Assembly: GCF_001399675.1 (NCBI RefSeq)
Contig: NZ_LJCO01000107.1
Location: 1 to 64,000, forward strand
Length of the DNA: 64,000 nucleotides
Reading direction: 5' to 3'
From: Paenalicyclobacillus ferrooxydans
GTDB lineage: Bacteria > Bacillota > Bacilli > Alicyclobacillales > Alicyclobacillaceae
In this document: positions 17,188-26,214 of the stretch, in pieces
How positions within the stretch are numbered: position 1 is the stretch's first letter
How the letters are laid out: every line of letters starts with the position of its first letter
Notes under the pieces: model-generated
Seen by the model: only the letters and a program-made list of their open reading frames with translations
The model's database searches: none
What the model was told of the DNA's origin: nothing
Position numbers and translations under genes: made by a program

Positions 17188-18066
17188 ATGAGCAGATTCT
17201 TTTGTAGGGTTCAGCGTTTCATTACCGTTCGGATGTTCAATTGGCTTCTTTCTTTATTGGTTAAGCCTCGGGTGAGGAACACCGATGAAACTCTTAATAA
17301 GGTAGCTCACGATAGGGTATCCATCAGTCGGTTCGGAGACGGCGAGTTCAAGATCATGGAGGGAGAGAGTCTCTTTTTTCAAGAAAGTGAACCTATATTA
17401 AGGATGAGGCTCCAACAAGTCCTGAGAGCCAAGCTGGATAATCACATTGTTGGCATACCCGATGTATTTGGGTCAATAGAAAGGTTTACAGATAAATCCA
17501 AATATCATTGGAAACGTTATCTTCGGTACAATCGATTTACAATTTATAAGATGCTGGATTGGAAAAAGGAATATTACGATGCTCTGATGACACGACTATA
17601 TATTGACCATGAGGACAAGAGTAAAGCTAGAGAGCGTTTTGATAAGCTTAAAAAATTGTGGGATAAGCGTGAGGTACTCATTATTGAGGGATCACTGAGT
17701 AGATTAGGGGTTGGGAACGATCTGTTTGCTAACGCTAAAACGATAGAAAGAATCTTGTGTCCCTCGAAGAATGCATTTTCGATGTATCAGGAAATTCTGA
17801 GGGAGGCAACAAAGAATAGTAAGAATAAGCTAATTCTGATTGCACTGGGGCCGACAGCCACCGTGTTGGCCTATGACCTGACCAGATATGGATTTCAAGC
17901 TGTTGATGTAGGCCATATCGACATAGAATACGAGTGGTTTCTACGCGGGGTGGTAGATAAATCCGTTGTGAAGAAGAAATATGTCAACGAAGTTCCGTTG
18001 GGGGATCAGGTGGAGGAAGTTTGCGATAACAAATACGACAGTGAGGTCATCAGCAGAATATCGTGA
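17188..18066 (+). CDS. DUF1792 / GT-D-type glycosyltransferase (SP_1767-like)
   Basis: ATG 17188 follows GAGGGAGAGGCACAG; the open frame from 17056 lacks a site. The 292-aa protein contains SISRFGDGEFKIMEGESLFF, the DGE signature of the GT-D fold defined for streptococcal DGT1, followed by FQESEPILRMRLQQVL; LIIEGSLSRLGVGNDLFANA and ILIALGPTATVLAYDL complete the domain. Family members add glucose to O-linked glycans on serine-rich adhesins; others sit in polysaccharide loci, as here. Base composition is more AT-rich than in the genes just before. Acceptor unknown. Confidence 0.8.
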   Translation: MSRFFCRVQRFITVRMFNWLLSLLVKPRVRNTDETLNKVAHDRVSISRFGDGEFKIMEGESLFFQESEPILRMRLQQVLRAKLDNHIVGIPDVFGSIERFTDKSKYHWKRYLRYNRFTIYKMLDWKKEYYDALMTRLYIDHEDKSKARERFDKLKKLWDKREVLIIEGSLSRLGVGNDLFANAKTIERILCPSKNAFSMYQEILREATKNSKNKLILIALGPTATVLAYDLTRYGFQAVDVGHIDIEYEWFLRGVVDKSVVKKKYVNEVPLGDQVEEVCDNKYDSEVISRIS

Positions 18067-18218
18067 GGTGCGCTTCGACTGCAATTATGAAATTAAACAG
18101 CTCTGTGGTCTGTTCCTAGGCATATATAGGGTAATACTTTACGAGATCCTCGAAAAACTTTCTGGGCATTGATTTAAGTACAGGTTCTATCCCTAATGCA
18201 TCATTTAGCCACCGAAAG

Positions 18219-18253
18219 TTGACACACATTTTGTTGTTCTTTATAATGAACAA
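18219..18253 (+). promoter_or_regulatory. Consensus SigA promoter with perfect SinR-type operator
   Basis: TTGACA (18219-18224), exact 17-bp spacer, TATAAT (18242-18247) inside TTGTTCTTTATAATGAACAA (18234-18253). This is the strongest promoter of the series. It is unusual in lying about 420 bp before the next gene. Confidence 0.88.
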
Positions 18254-18671
18254 AAACCTGTCGTAAGGAACTTGACGGCAAAGACCAGTAAGTTCGTTTT
18301 CTCGTTCTCAAAAGAATCAGTCGAAACAATTCAATCGAGCTGTAGGGCAAGATTATCCAGAGATGCAACTGATCTACTAGGGGGGAATTGTCTGAGGTAA
18401 GCTCGCCAATCTAGGAAGGGGGTGTGTCACACGAGGAACGGTAATACATTAGTGGATTATTATCGACGAAATTGTATGTGATTATCCTGTAATCCGTCCA
18501 CCTCCTGAGTTCACAGGTCTATCAGCCTAATGCGCGTGTATTAAGGCTGTGCTAGGGTGGGACGCTTCGTCCGCCTTTTCTCGTTGGTAGTGCAAGCGAG
18601 TAGGCTTAAGTAGTTGATGCAAGGACAGTGCATTACAGGTTCATACATAGCTCACTGAAAGGCGGACACAA
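18254..18671 (+). other. Long untranslated leader with a terminator-like hairpin
   Basis: No gene is visible between the promoter and ATG 18672. Near its 3' half, 18543-18580 can fold as AAGGC...GGACG-CTT-CGTCC-GCCTT followed by TTTCTC, an attenuator-like shape. The leader may carry a cis-acting RNA (B. subtilis eps has the EAR antitermination element), but I cannot recognise a known class from the bases. Confidence 0.35.
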
Positions 18672-19841
18672 ATGGATCCCGTGCTCGTGCTGAATCAAAG
18701 CTCCAAGCTGTCCCGTTTTCGAACATTCCCATTCCTGAAACTGCTGCGGTTCGTCGCGCCAATATTGGCCGTGCACGATTTGTTGCTAACCGCAGCAACA
18801 GTCGTGCCGTTGCACATTAGTCCGAATAAGATGACATTTCAAAAGCAAGCTCATCTGTGGTTTCAGTACGACAGCCTGTGGTTCATTCAGATAGGGAGAT
18901 ATGGCTATGGATCTATTCCTGGTATCCACAGTTTAGGAGCTACAGCGTTTTTTCCACTGGTTCCTTTATTAACGCACGTGTTTGGAAAGTGGACTATGCT
19001 GGTGCTTGAACAGATTATAATGGGACTGGTCCTTATTTTACTTTCTGGTTTCTTCCGGAGAATAGGGCTTTCCGAGAAGCGCTCGCGAATTGCTGTTTGG
19101 CTGTTTGCGGTGAATCCGGCGTCCATTTATTACACAACAATTTACGCTGAACCTTGGACCGTCCTTTTTGGGCTTCTCTCGCTGCAATCTGCTTCTAAGC
19201 AACGTTGGTGGATTGCTGCGATTTGGGGAGCAGGGGCATCTCTCACCCAAGGGACCGGTATAGTCCTTGGATTATTTCCGTTGGTATTGTTCATTCGATC
19301 TATCATCCGCCGTGATACCAGATACGTTTGGTCGTCGTTGGTATGGGGTGTTGGCTATGCTATAGGCCTAGGACTGTACATGACTTATCTACTCGTTAGG
19401 TTTCATCAACCACTTGCTTTCTCGACGACTCAGACAACATTTTGGGGAGCTCACTGGGCCGCGCCTTGGGTACCAATTAGACAATTACTTCTGTGGGACG
19501 TATTTGGGCATCACAAGTTCACGACGTTGCTGACTGCTTGCATCTTAACGATCGCCATTGGCATTTTTGCCTTGTGGACCAAGCTCAGTAGCAGCGATTC
19601 ATGGGAGTTGTTAGGGGCTAGGTGGTACGTCGCTGTTGGTTTTTTAATATCCATCTCGTTCATCCCAGGGACCAATTTGCCACTACACAGCGCAGTGAGA
19701 TTCGCGACGGTTTACTTTCCTGTGTACGGCGGCATAGCTTTAGCCTTCAATAAGCGCTTAATATGGGGCGTTTTCTTGCTGTTTGCACTCGTCGCTGCAA
19801 TCGGTGCTGCATTATTTTCTCATGGACTTTGGTTCCAGTGA
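18672..19841 (+). CDS. PIG-V-like membrane mannosyltransferase (GT-C)
   Basis: ATG 18672 follows GAAAGGCGGACACAA. The 389-aa protein has about nine hydrophobic helices. A first loop reads QAHLWFQYDSLWFIQIGRYG, matching the acidic W-D-S-x-W-F/Y-x-x-I-A-x-x-G-Y motif of PIG-V/GPI mannosyltransferase II, and FFPLVPLLTHVFG and NPASIYYTTIYAEPWTVLF follow, also typical. Bacterial members use polyprenyl-phosphate sugars and act on the outer side of the membrane. It may use the donor made by the DPM1-like protein at 2242. It is transcribed from the strong SinR-type promoter at 18219 after a long leader. Confidence 0.8.
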   Translation: MDPVLVLNQSSKLSRFRTFPFLKLLRFVAPILAVHDLLLTAATVVPLHISPNKMTFQKQAHLWFQYDSLWFIQIGRYGYGSIPGIHSLGATAFFPLVPLLTHVFGKWTMLVLEQIIMGLVLILLSGFFRRIGLSEKRSRIAVWLFAVNPASIYYTTIYAEPWTVLFGLLSLQSASKQRWWIAAIWGAGASLTQGTGIVLGLFPLVLFIRSIIRRDTRYVWSSLVWGVGYAIGLGLYMTYLLVRFHQPLAFSTTQTTFWGAHWAAPWVPIRQLLLWDVFGHHKFTTLLTACILTIAIGIFALWTKLSSSDSWELLGARWYVAVGFLISISFIPGTNLPLHSAVRFATVYFPVYGGIALAFNKRLIWGVFLLFALVAAIGAALFSHGLWFQ

Positions 19842-19932
19842 ACTGAGTCCTTTTCACAGCAGTCAGGTGTACGTTGAGTTCCCGAATAATTGAATCGGTT
19901 ATCGATAAGGCTGAATAGATTGGGTGGATACT

Positions 19933-20472
19933 ATGCAGGCAAGAAGAATTGCGTTTGAGTTGCTAATGTACGCTGCCAATCATTGGGTTAATAGAATCCC
20001 ATTTTATACTGTTAGGAATTTGTTTTACCGCAAGCTTCTTAAGGTAGACATAGGCACGGGTACTGCTATGCAGATGGACGTTCTTCTCATGACGCGCGGC
20101 GGTATAAGAATTGGAGACAATTCGGTTATTAATCGTGGTTGCATGTTAGATGGCAGAGGGGGACTGTACATCGGAAACAATGTAAACATTTCTCCTGAGA
20201 CGATGATATTGACTGCGGAACATGATGTAAATCATCCTCTTTTCGGTGGGAAAGAGGCACCGGTTGTGATTCATGACGATTCCTGGCTAAGCTCTCGGTC
20301 AATGATACTGCCTGGCGTGATAGTCGGTCGGGGGGCGGTCGTTGCCGCAGGTGCCGTCGTGACTAAGGATGTTCCTGAATACGCCATAGTGGGCGGAGTA
20401 CCTGCTCGAGTGATTGGAACACGGGCGAGCAACCTTCAGTACGAACTCAACTATTTCCGATTGTTTCAATGA
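19933..20472 (+). CDS. Hexapeptide-repeat O-acetyltransferase (WcaF/LbH type)
   Basis: ATG 19933 is placed after TGGGTGGATACT; GTG 19924 is an alternative. The 179-aa protein is a left-handed beta-helix acyltransferase: NSVINRGCMLDGRGGLYIGN and VNISPETMILTAEHD give the catalytic His segment, and VGRGAVVAAGAVVTKDVPEY plus VGGVPARVIG close the helix. Family members transfer acetyl from acetyl-CoA to sugars in the cytosol. It probably acetylates a sugar of the repeat unit, complementing the membrane acyltransferase at 15764. It follows the PIG-V-like gene in the same direction. Confidence 0.88.
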   Translation: MQARRIAFELLMYAANHWVNRIPFYTVRNLFYRKLLKVDIGTGTAMQMDVLLMTRGGIRIGDNSVINRGCMLDGRGGLYIGNNVNISPETMILTAEHDVNHPLFGGKEAPVVIHDDSWLSSRSMILPGVIVGRGAVVAAGAVVTKDVPEYAIVGGVPARVIGTRASNLQYELNYFRLFQ

Positions 20473-20629
20473 CCACACCTAGGACCACAGTTCCCTGTGT
20501 AGCTCGACGGTTGATGCGCAAGTGGTATGTGTGGCTAAGCCCACGGTTGGAATCTATTAATAATCTGTAGCGTTTACTAGAACCGTGATCCAAACTAAAA
20601 AACATGTTATTGCCTTTTCAGATTAAAGG

Positions 20630-20662
20630 TTGATTGTTGGTATTTCGTTCTTTATAATGAAC
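20630..20662 (+). promoter_or_regulatory. SigA promoter with SinR-type operator
   Basis: TTGATT (20630-20635), 17-bp spacer, TATAAT (20653-20658) inside GTTCTTTATAATGAAC (20647-20662). Drives the glycosyltransferase run starting at 20693. Confidence 0.85.
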
Positions 20663-20692
20663 ATATGACGCTAGTCGACAAGGGTGACTTTG

Positions 20693-21802
20693 GTGAATGT
20701 ACTAGTTGTGATGCCACTAGGGGAGTTCGGCGGTGGGGCAGAACAGATGTTGGCTACATATCTCAGCGCAGCGAGGGATCGGTCCAATGTAGTCCTTCAT
20801 TTCCTGTTTCTAAGAGATGGAAGTTTGGCAGAAACGGCTCGAAACCACAAATACGCGGTCAAAGTCATCGACGTAGGTCGACTGCGAGACACTAGGAAGT
20901 GGCTTTCCTCTCAGGTACAAATATCAAGGTTGATTGACGATTGGGAGATAAATCGCGTGCTTGCCTGGATGCCAAAAGCTGGTGTGTATGTCACCCTTCC
21001 AGCGCGCAAAAAGGGTATTCCGCTTTACATGTGGCGTCACGATATTCCACGCGTGTTATCTCGACTTGACCGATGGGTTATACGGTTCGGAAGGGTACAG
21101 AGTGTGGCATGTTCAAGCGTCATCGCGCTTCATGCCTTGCGCAAGAGCGTTCCGGACGTTCGAAGCTTTGCCATTCATCCTGCGGCTTCCCAGCTACCGG
21201 CAAGCCGCGAGCGAGTTACAGAGATTCGGCGATTATTGTTGGGTGGAGAGAAGGGACCTATCGTCGGAACAATAGCGCGCTTACAGCCATGGAAGCGCAT
21301 TGACTTATTTCTCAAGGCAGCAGTTGTGCTAAAGCAGTCCCTTCCAGGGCTCCGGGTAGTTGTGGTGGGAGGGGAAACCCATGGGCTATCAGCTGGTTAT
21401 GGGGATGAACTCCGACGAATGGGGCAGGAACTCCTCGGAGAAGCCGTGCAGTTTGTCGGAGAGCAACGGCAGGTCGGAGATTGGCTACAATCCATGGACC
21501 TATTTGTTCTTCCGAGTCAGGGGGAACCGTTTGGGATTGCGCTTGTCGAAGCGTTGCTAGCTGGTAAGCCCGCAGTAGCCTGTGCAGGGGGCGGTCCTGA
21601 GGAAATAATTACAGATGGAGCTATTGGGTGTGTGGTGTCAAGCAATCCCACACCCGAACAGATGGCGGAAGCGATGAAAAACTTGCTCGATACAGGCGTA
21701 ATTGCGAAAGCTCAATCTGTGAATGCTGCCGTGGCCGCCTCTAGGTTCTCGCCAAACAAGATGGCGGCAGACATTGATTTGTGGCTACAGGATGCCCTGT
21801 AG
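20693..21802 (+). CDS. Family 4 glycosyltransferase
   Basis: GTG 20693 is chosen because AAGGGTGA lies 6 bp upstream; GTG 20684 overlaps that site. The 369-aa protein begins MNVLVVMPLGEFGGGAEQML, has the sugar-nucleotide domain (GTIARLQPWKRIDLFLKAA, VVVGGETHGLS) and a textbook EX7E motif in SQGEPFGIALVEALLAGKPAV. Cytosolic GT-B retaining enzyme of the repeat-unit pathway. First gene after a SinR-type promoter; the next transferase overlaps its 3' end region. Donor sugar unknown. Confidence 0.87.
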   Translation: MNVLVVMPLGEFGGGAEQMLATYLSAARDRSNVVLHFLFLRDGSLAETARNHKYAVKVIDVGRLRDTRKWLSSQVQISRLIDDWEINRVLAWMPKAGVYVTLPARKKGIPLYMWRHDIPRVLSRLDRWVIRFGRVQSVACSSVIALHALRKSVPDVRSFAIHPAASQLPASRERVTEIRRLLLGGEKGPIVGTIARLQPWKRIDLFLKAAVVLKQSLPGLRVVVVGGETHGLSAGYGDELRRMGQELLGEAVQFVGEQRQVGDWLQSMDLFVLPSQGEPFGIALVEALLAGKPAVACAGGGPEEIITDGAIGCVVSSNPTPEQMAEAMKNLLDTGVIAKAQSVNAAVAASRFSPNKMAADIDLWLQDAL

Positions 21803-21846
21803 GAGTTAGGGATGTAAACATGGACGAAATCAAGGAGGCGTTACCG

Positions 21847-23142
21847 GTGCGGATTGCATGGATTGGCCCCATGCCCAGTAATGGAGGAGGCGCTGGCGGT
21901 GTCTCAAGCCAGTTGCTGAAAGAGTTAGACAGGCTTGGGATTGAGGTCGACTGCTTTGTTCCAGGGCATCCCAACTCCATACCTGAGCACTTAGGAAGCC
22001 TAGAACATATACGCTTCATTTGCGGTCCTTCATCGTGGCAGTGGGGAAAGTGGTATAGCCGAAACCGGCTGCTGAGCTTTATCACAGGACAAATTGCGAA
22101 CCTGAGGGCTGAAAATCGCCTAGCATTCCAACTTCTAAGGTTACACCAGACTCGTTCCTATGATGTGGTCTACCAATTTTCACACATCGAGTTTTCAGCG
22201 TTAAAAAGGTTCCGAAGCAAACTCCCGCCGATTGTGCTTCATCCTTCTGTCCATGCTCAAGGAGAGCTGCGTTGGCATAAGGCGGAAGACCATTTATCCA
22301 AGGCATCTGAATCGTTCGTAATGCGGTTTGGAGCGCGAATCATGTTAACTGTTCGTTCCGTGATTCAAAAACGCCATATTCGCTACCCTGACCTCATTCT
22401 TGGCTTAAGTCAGAACTTTGCCCAGGACGTCATGGAAGATTACAGAGTGCCATCGAGGAAGCTAAAAATTCTGCCAAACCCCATTGATCTCGATTACTAT
22501 TCTCCTGAAAGTCCCCCTCACGTCAGAAGGCGTCTGGTAATTCTGTTTGTATCTAGAATTGCGGTCCGCAAGGGGGTAGAGATGGTAGTAGAGTTGTCTC
22601 ACCGACTAGATGACCTAAAGGATGATGTGGAAATCAAGGTCGTGGGAGAAAAGTCACAGTGGTCTGACTATAAAGGACTGCTACAGAATCTCAATCTACG
22701 GATAGCTAAGTATGTGGGTGAGATTGGTCTAAAGGATGGTGGTATGCGTGGAATCTACCGCCAGTCAGACATATTGGTCCAACCCAGCCATTACGAACCA
22801 TTTGGGCTCACAGTGGCTGAGGCTCTTGCTTCCGGCATTCCTGTAGTTGTCAGCGATAAGGTTGGAGCGGGAGAAGGGGTCCATGAGCTCGCATGCAGAA
22901 GGTTTCACGATGGTCAAATGGAAGAATTTGAACACGCGGTCCGTATCTTGGTCAATGACCTGCAAGATGAACGCAAGCGCGTTGATATTCGAACCATCGC
23001 CAGACAGGAATGTGAACGTCTGTACTGTGGCGAAGTAATTGCGTCACGTTTGATGGAGTATCTAACGTCCTGCGGTGTAAGCTCAAACAGTACTGACTCT
23101 GAAACTGTGTCACCCTTACAGTTGCATCAGTTGGAGGGATAA
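21847..23142 (+). CDS. Family 4 glycosyltransferase
   Basis: The frame is open from 21781 but AAGGAGG at 21833-21839 points to GTG 21847 as the start (431 aa). N-terminus VRIAWIGPMPSNGGGAGGVS is the GT4 glycine-rich loop. The C-terminal domain has LFVSRIAVRKGVEMVVELS and the EX7E motif in HYEPFGLTVAEALASGIPVV. It likely forms one operon with the previous gene (44-bp gap) and adds the next sugar. Ends SETVSPLQLHQLEG. Confidence 0.85.
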   Translation: MRIAWIGPMPSNGGGAGGVSSQLLKELDRLGIEVDCFVPGHPNSIPEHLGSLEHIRFICGPSSWQWGKWYSRNRLLSFITGQIANLRAENRLAFQLLRLHQTRSYDVVYQFSHIEFSALKRFRSKLPPIVLHPSVHAQGELRWHKAEDHLSKASESFVMRFGARIMLTVRSVIQKRHIRYPDLILGLSQNFAQDVMEDYRVPSRKLKILPNPIDLDYYSPESPPHVRRRLVILFVSRIAVRKGVEMVVELSHRLDDLKDDVEIKVVGEKSQWSDYKGLLQNLNLRIAKYVGEIGLKDGGMRGIYRQSDILVQPSHYEPFGLTVAEALASGIPVVVSDKVGAGEGVHELACRRFHDGQMEEFEHAVRILVNDLQDERKRVDIRTIARQECERLYCGEVIASRLMEYLTSCGVSSNSTDSETVSPLQLHQLEG

Positions 23143-23241
23143 TTACCTCAACCCCTGCCAAGAAAACGCATGGTTAACCATTGAGGACGGAGTGTTGTGT
23201 CGGTATGTATGCCGAATACTTATATGTAAGGATGGGCGGCG

Positions 23242-24423
23242 ATGCCTAAATTAATGATCGTGACTCGATTTTTTCCGCCAACTAATAACGGATTAGCGGA
23301 CCATAGCGCATTGTTGGTCAAGTGCCTCAGCAAGGACTTTGATTCAATCACCGTGGTCTGTGAGAAAACCGAACAACCAGTTAAACAGAGTGCACCCGGA
23401 TGTGACAGAACCGAGGTCGATTACTGCTGCTTTACCAACATGAGAAAGTTTGTGAGTGTTGTCGACAAAGTTATCGAGGAAACTCGTCCTGATGTTGTTA
23501 TCTTTCAGTATGTACCGCATATGTGGGGGCGTGCGGGAATAGCTGTCTTGGCGTGCACACTACCGTTACGGATTCGTCTGAAGTTTGCTGTTCCGGTAAG
23601 TACATATATACATGAACTGTACTACGACTGGAGTCTATCTCCAAAGAAGTTGTTGTTAAGTGTCATACACCGAATGCAACTTGCAATAATCGGGTGCGGA
23701 AGCAGTGCGTTGATCGTAACCAACGAGCATCGGAGGAGGATTTTGGCGAGACTGTGGGGGGCAAAAGTTTTTCGTGTGCCTGCTGGAAACGTGAGTGCTC
23801 GTAAACCTGACAACGAACGCAGCACAGTTTATCCTTGGCCGTACATTACCTGGTATGGAACTTTAAGCGACGGGCAGCAACTAGAAACCTTAGTCGAAGC
23901 GTTCTGTCGCGTCGCGCTACGATTTGTCTCTATACGTCTTGTCCTGGTTGGTGCATTTGACGTTTCTTCCCCAACAGTGCAAGCGCTTCGGTCTATGTGC
24001 GCGAGTCATGGGTACGAATCCCGGTTGGTGACCTATGGATTTGCAGAAGACGATAAGCTGAGTGACATCTTATCCGGAAGCATCCTGAATCTCCATGCAA
24101 ATGAATCTGGTCCCTCAGGTAGGAGGGGTGTCATTGCAGCGTATCTGCGTAGCGGGAGACCATTTATTTCGGTGGACGGAAAAGAAACAGATCCAGAGTT
24201 CAAACAAGCAGAGAACGTCCTCTTGGTGCCTGGAAGTGATTCAAATGCCTTGGCAGAAGCCATAGAAGCGGTGCTGACCGATGAATCACTTAGACAAAGG
24301 TTAGAGCAGGGAGCAAGGGAGCTTTTTAAGAAGGATTATTCAGATGAGGCTATCCGTTCTAAGTTACTGAAGGCCGTCTCTTCGCACTTCTCTGTGCAGG
24401 ACGTACCAGGCCTACGCATATAA
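23242..24423 (+). CDS. GT4-like glycosyltransferase, divergent
   Basis: ATG 23242 follows GGATGGGCGGCG. The 393-aa protein starts MPKLMIVTRFFPPTNNGLAD, an N-terminal GT-B loop with the P-P-x-x-N-G pattern. The C-terminal half shows ITWYGTLSDGQQLETLVEAF and VLVGAFDVSS, but the EX7E region is altered: LNLHANESGPSGRRGVIAAYLRSGRPFIS keeps only the A-x-x-x-G-R-P-F part. A GT-B fold is likely; retention of activity is not certain. It stands about 100 bp after the previous gene in the same direction. Confidence 0.7.
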   Translation: MPKLMIVTRFFPPTNNGLADHSALLVKCLSKDFDSITVVCEKTEQPVKQSAPGCDRTEVDYCCFTNMRKFVSVVDKVIEETRPDVVIFQYVPHMWGRAGIAVLACTLPLRIRLKFAVPVSTYIHELYYDWSLSPKKLLLSVIHRMQLAIIGCGSSALIVTNEHRRRILARLWGAKVFRVPAGNVSARKPDNERSTVYPWPYITWYGTLSDGQQLETLVEAFCRVALRFVSIRLVLVGAFDVSSPTVQALRSMCASHGYESRLVTYGFAEDDKLSDILSGSILNLHANESGPSGRRGVIAAYLRSGRPFISVDGKETDPEFKQAENVLLVPGSDSNALAEAIEAVLTDESLRQRLEQGARELFKKDYSDEAIRSKLLKAVSSHFSVQDVPGLRI

Positions 24424-24617
24424 ATATATCCTTGTAATTTGTCCGGAGGCATATGGTGTAGGTCTTAATAAGAAAGGTTTGTTAGAAGCGTGATGATATC
24501 CGAGTCTAAATTACTTGACGGGCAACGATACTTCAAACGGAACAGTTCCCGCACTGGTTTCGTAATTCGCCGTACTCCCAAGCACAAGGAAGTATGGTCA
24601 CAGGGAGGATACACCTG

Positions 24618-25988
24618 TTGGGTGCTTTAAAATTTAGCTTAAACCGCACTGGTGAGAAAGGTAAAGTATCATTTTTGCTCCAGACTATGCAGACGTTTTT
24701 GAGCATGTTTATGGTTCTTGGCATAAACGTGGTGTCTGCAATTGCACTATCTAGGGGGCTCACAGCTCAGGACAGAGGACTTTACGTAGAGGTGATGATG
24801 TGGAGTAACTTTATACTAGGGTTATGCGATATCGGTATATACGACGCAACCGTGTACCTCTGGGCGTCATCTGAGCAGGTAAGGCGTAGGGATGTTTTTT
24901 CGACCATGATGCTGTGGGCTATATTTACTGGGGTTATCGCACTCACTGCTGTGGAGCTATTGTCTATGCACGTATTAAAGGGGCACTATACGCATGGACA
25001 AACAATTGCAGCTCATATTTATTATATTTCGTCGTGTTTAGGTCCCATAGCCGCGGTCTTCAATGGCATATTGAATGCTGAACAAAGGTTCTCCTTAGCA
25101 AATTTCGTTCGAGTGGCTGTACCCGCAACGCTCACGGCGACTTGGGTAGTACTTTTCGCGGTGCATGCACTCAGTATTGTAGCCTGTTTATATACGGGAG
25201 CTGTCGTGTCGGTAGCCAGCGCGTTGCCTTTTCTTTGGCCTTTGAGGTTGTACATAGCAAAACCTGGGCGCATTTCTGGGAGAATACTGAAAACTGGAGT
25301 TTGGTATAGCCTGAAAGGGTACGGAGGTTCCCTGATCCTAAACTTCAGTGGCAACGCAAATCAGATGATTTTATTCTCGGCCTTGTCACCGTCTGCACTT
25401 GCATATTTTCAAACAGCCAACAGCGCAACCGGAGTGCTTTGGACGGTGCCAAATTCAATCGCAATGACGACTTTTCCACAGATGATAGGCGATGATGCAG
25501 AGGCTCTGCACATGCGCGTATGTAACTACATGCGAAAGAGTACAATGGTGGTCACTGGATTTGCACTACTCCTAGGGCTTGCTGAACCGTATTTGATCCC
25601 ACTTCTCTTTGGCCATAACTATTCACCTGCAATCGTTCCTGCGATTCTTCTATTGCCTAATGCAATTTTCGGCGGGCTTATTGTGTTGTTGGCTAACGCC
25701 TTAAGCAGTACCGGCCGTACACTGCATAATACCGTGGGGAGTGCCATAGGCGTAGGAACCACCCTTTTGTTTATGGCGCTGACTGTTCATACTTGGGGTT
25801 TGGTCGGGGCGGCTCTTGCTGCCGTAGTTGGTCGAATCACAGATCTCTGTGTACGATATGTCTGGTACCACGTAACTGTGCATCGTATTTCAGTCCTGGA
25901 TATGATTCCGAGAGTCGTCGACATGGCTGCTGTCTTCAGTCACCTTCGCAAAAATAGCAAGGTCTTGGTGAGGAGAAACTTGGGATGA
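24618..25988 (+). CDS. Oligosaccharide flippase (Wzx-type, MOP superfamily)
   Basis: TTG 24618 follows ACAGGGAGGATACACCTG; the upstream ATG 24594 lacks a site. The 456-aa protein has 12 or more membrane helices, with LSRGLTAQDRGLYVEVMMWS near the start, the conserved loop between helices 1 and 2 of polysaccharide flippases, and a central FSGNANQMILFSAL / SALAYFQTANSATGVLW. It moves undecaprenyl-linked repeat units to the outer face for the Wzy-like protein at 14278. Only one flippase and one polymerase are visible, so the locus fits a single Wzx/Wzy polymer. No initiating phosphoglycosyl transferase is present in the window. Confidence 0.88.
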   Translation: MGALKFSLNRTGEKGKVSFLLQTMQTFLSMFMVLGINVVSAIALSRGLTAQDRGLYVEVMMWSNFILGLCDIGIYDATVYLWASSEQVRRRDVFSTMMLWAIFTGVIALTAVELLSMHVLKGHYTHGQTIAAHIYYISSCLGPIAAVFNGILNAEQRFSLANFVRVAVPATLTATWVVLFAVHALSIVACLYTGAVVSVASALPFLWPLRLYIAKPGRISGRILKTGVWYSLKGYGGSLILNFSGNANQMILFSALSPSALAYFQTANSATGVLWTVPNSIAMTTFPQMIGDDAEALHMRVCNYMRKSTMVVTGFALLLGLAEPYLIPLLFGHNYSPAIVPAILLLPNAIFGGLIVLLANALSSTGRTLHNTVGSAIGVGTTLLFMALTVHTWGLVGAALAAVVGRITDLCVRYVWYHVTVHRISVLDMIPRVVDMAAVFSHLRKNSKVLVRRNLG

Positions 25989-26052
25989 GGGCTAGTTTCA
26001 AGATTGAATTTTTGGGTCGCCATTACTCAACTCTGGATGAACACTGTTGGAG

Positions 26053-26085
26053 TTGACCCTTGCTTTGCTGTTCTTTATAATGAAC
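26053..26085 (+). promoter_or_regulatory. SigA promoter with SinR-type operator
   Basis: TTGACC (26053-26058), 17-bp spacer, TATAAT (26076-26081) inside GTTCTTTATAATGAAC (26070-26085). Drives three overlapping glycosyltransferase genes from 26215. Confidence 0.86.
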
Positions 26086-26214
26086 ATTACGCTGGCATCG
26101 AACACGTGTGTGAGTCTATCCTAAAAGTCCGTGTAGGGCTACCTATGAGGTTCTCGGAGTAATACGTTCTTAGTGTTCTTAATCTAGCTTGCGCCAAAAA
26201 AAGGGGGGGACTGT

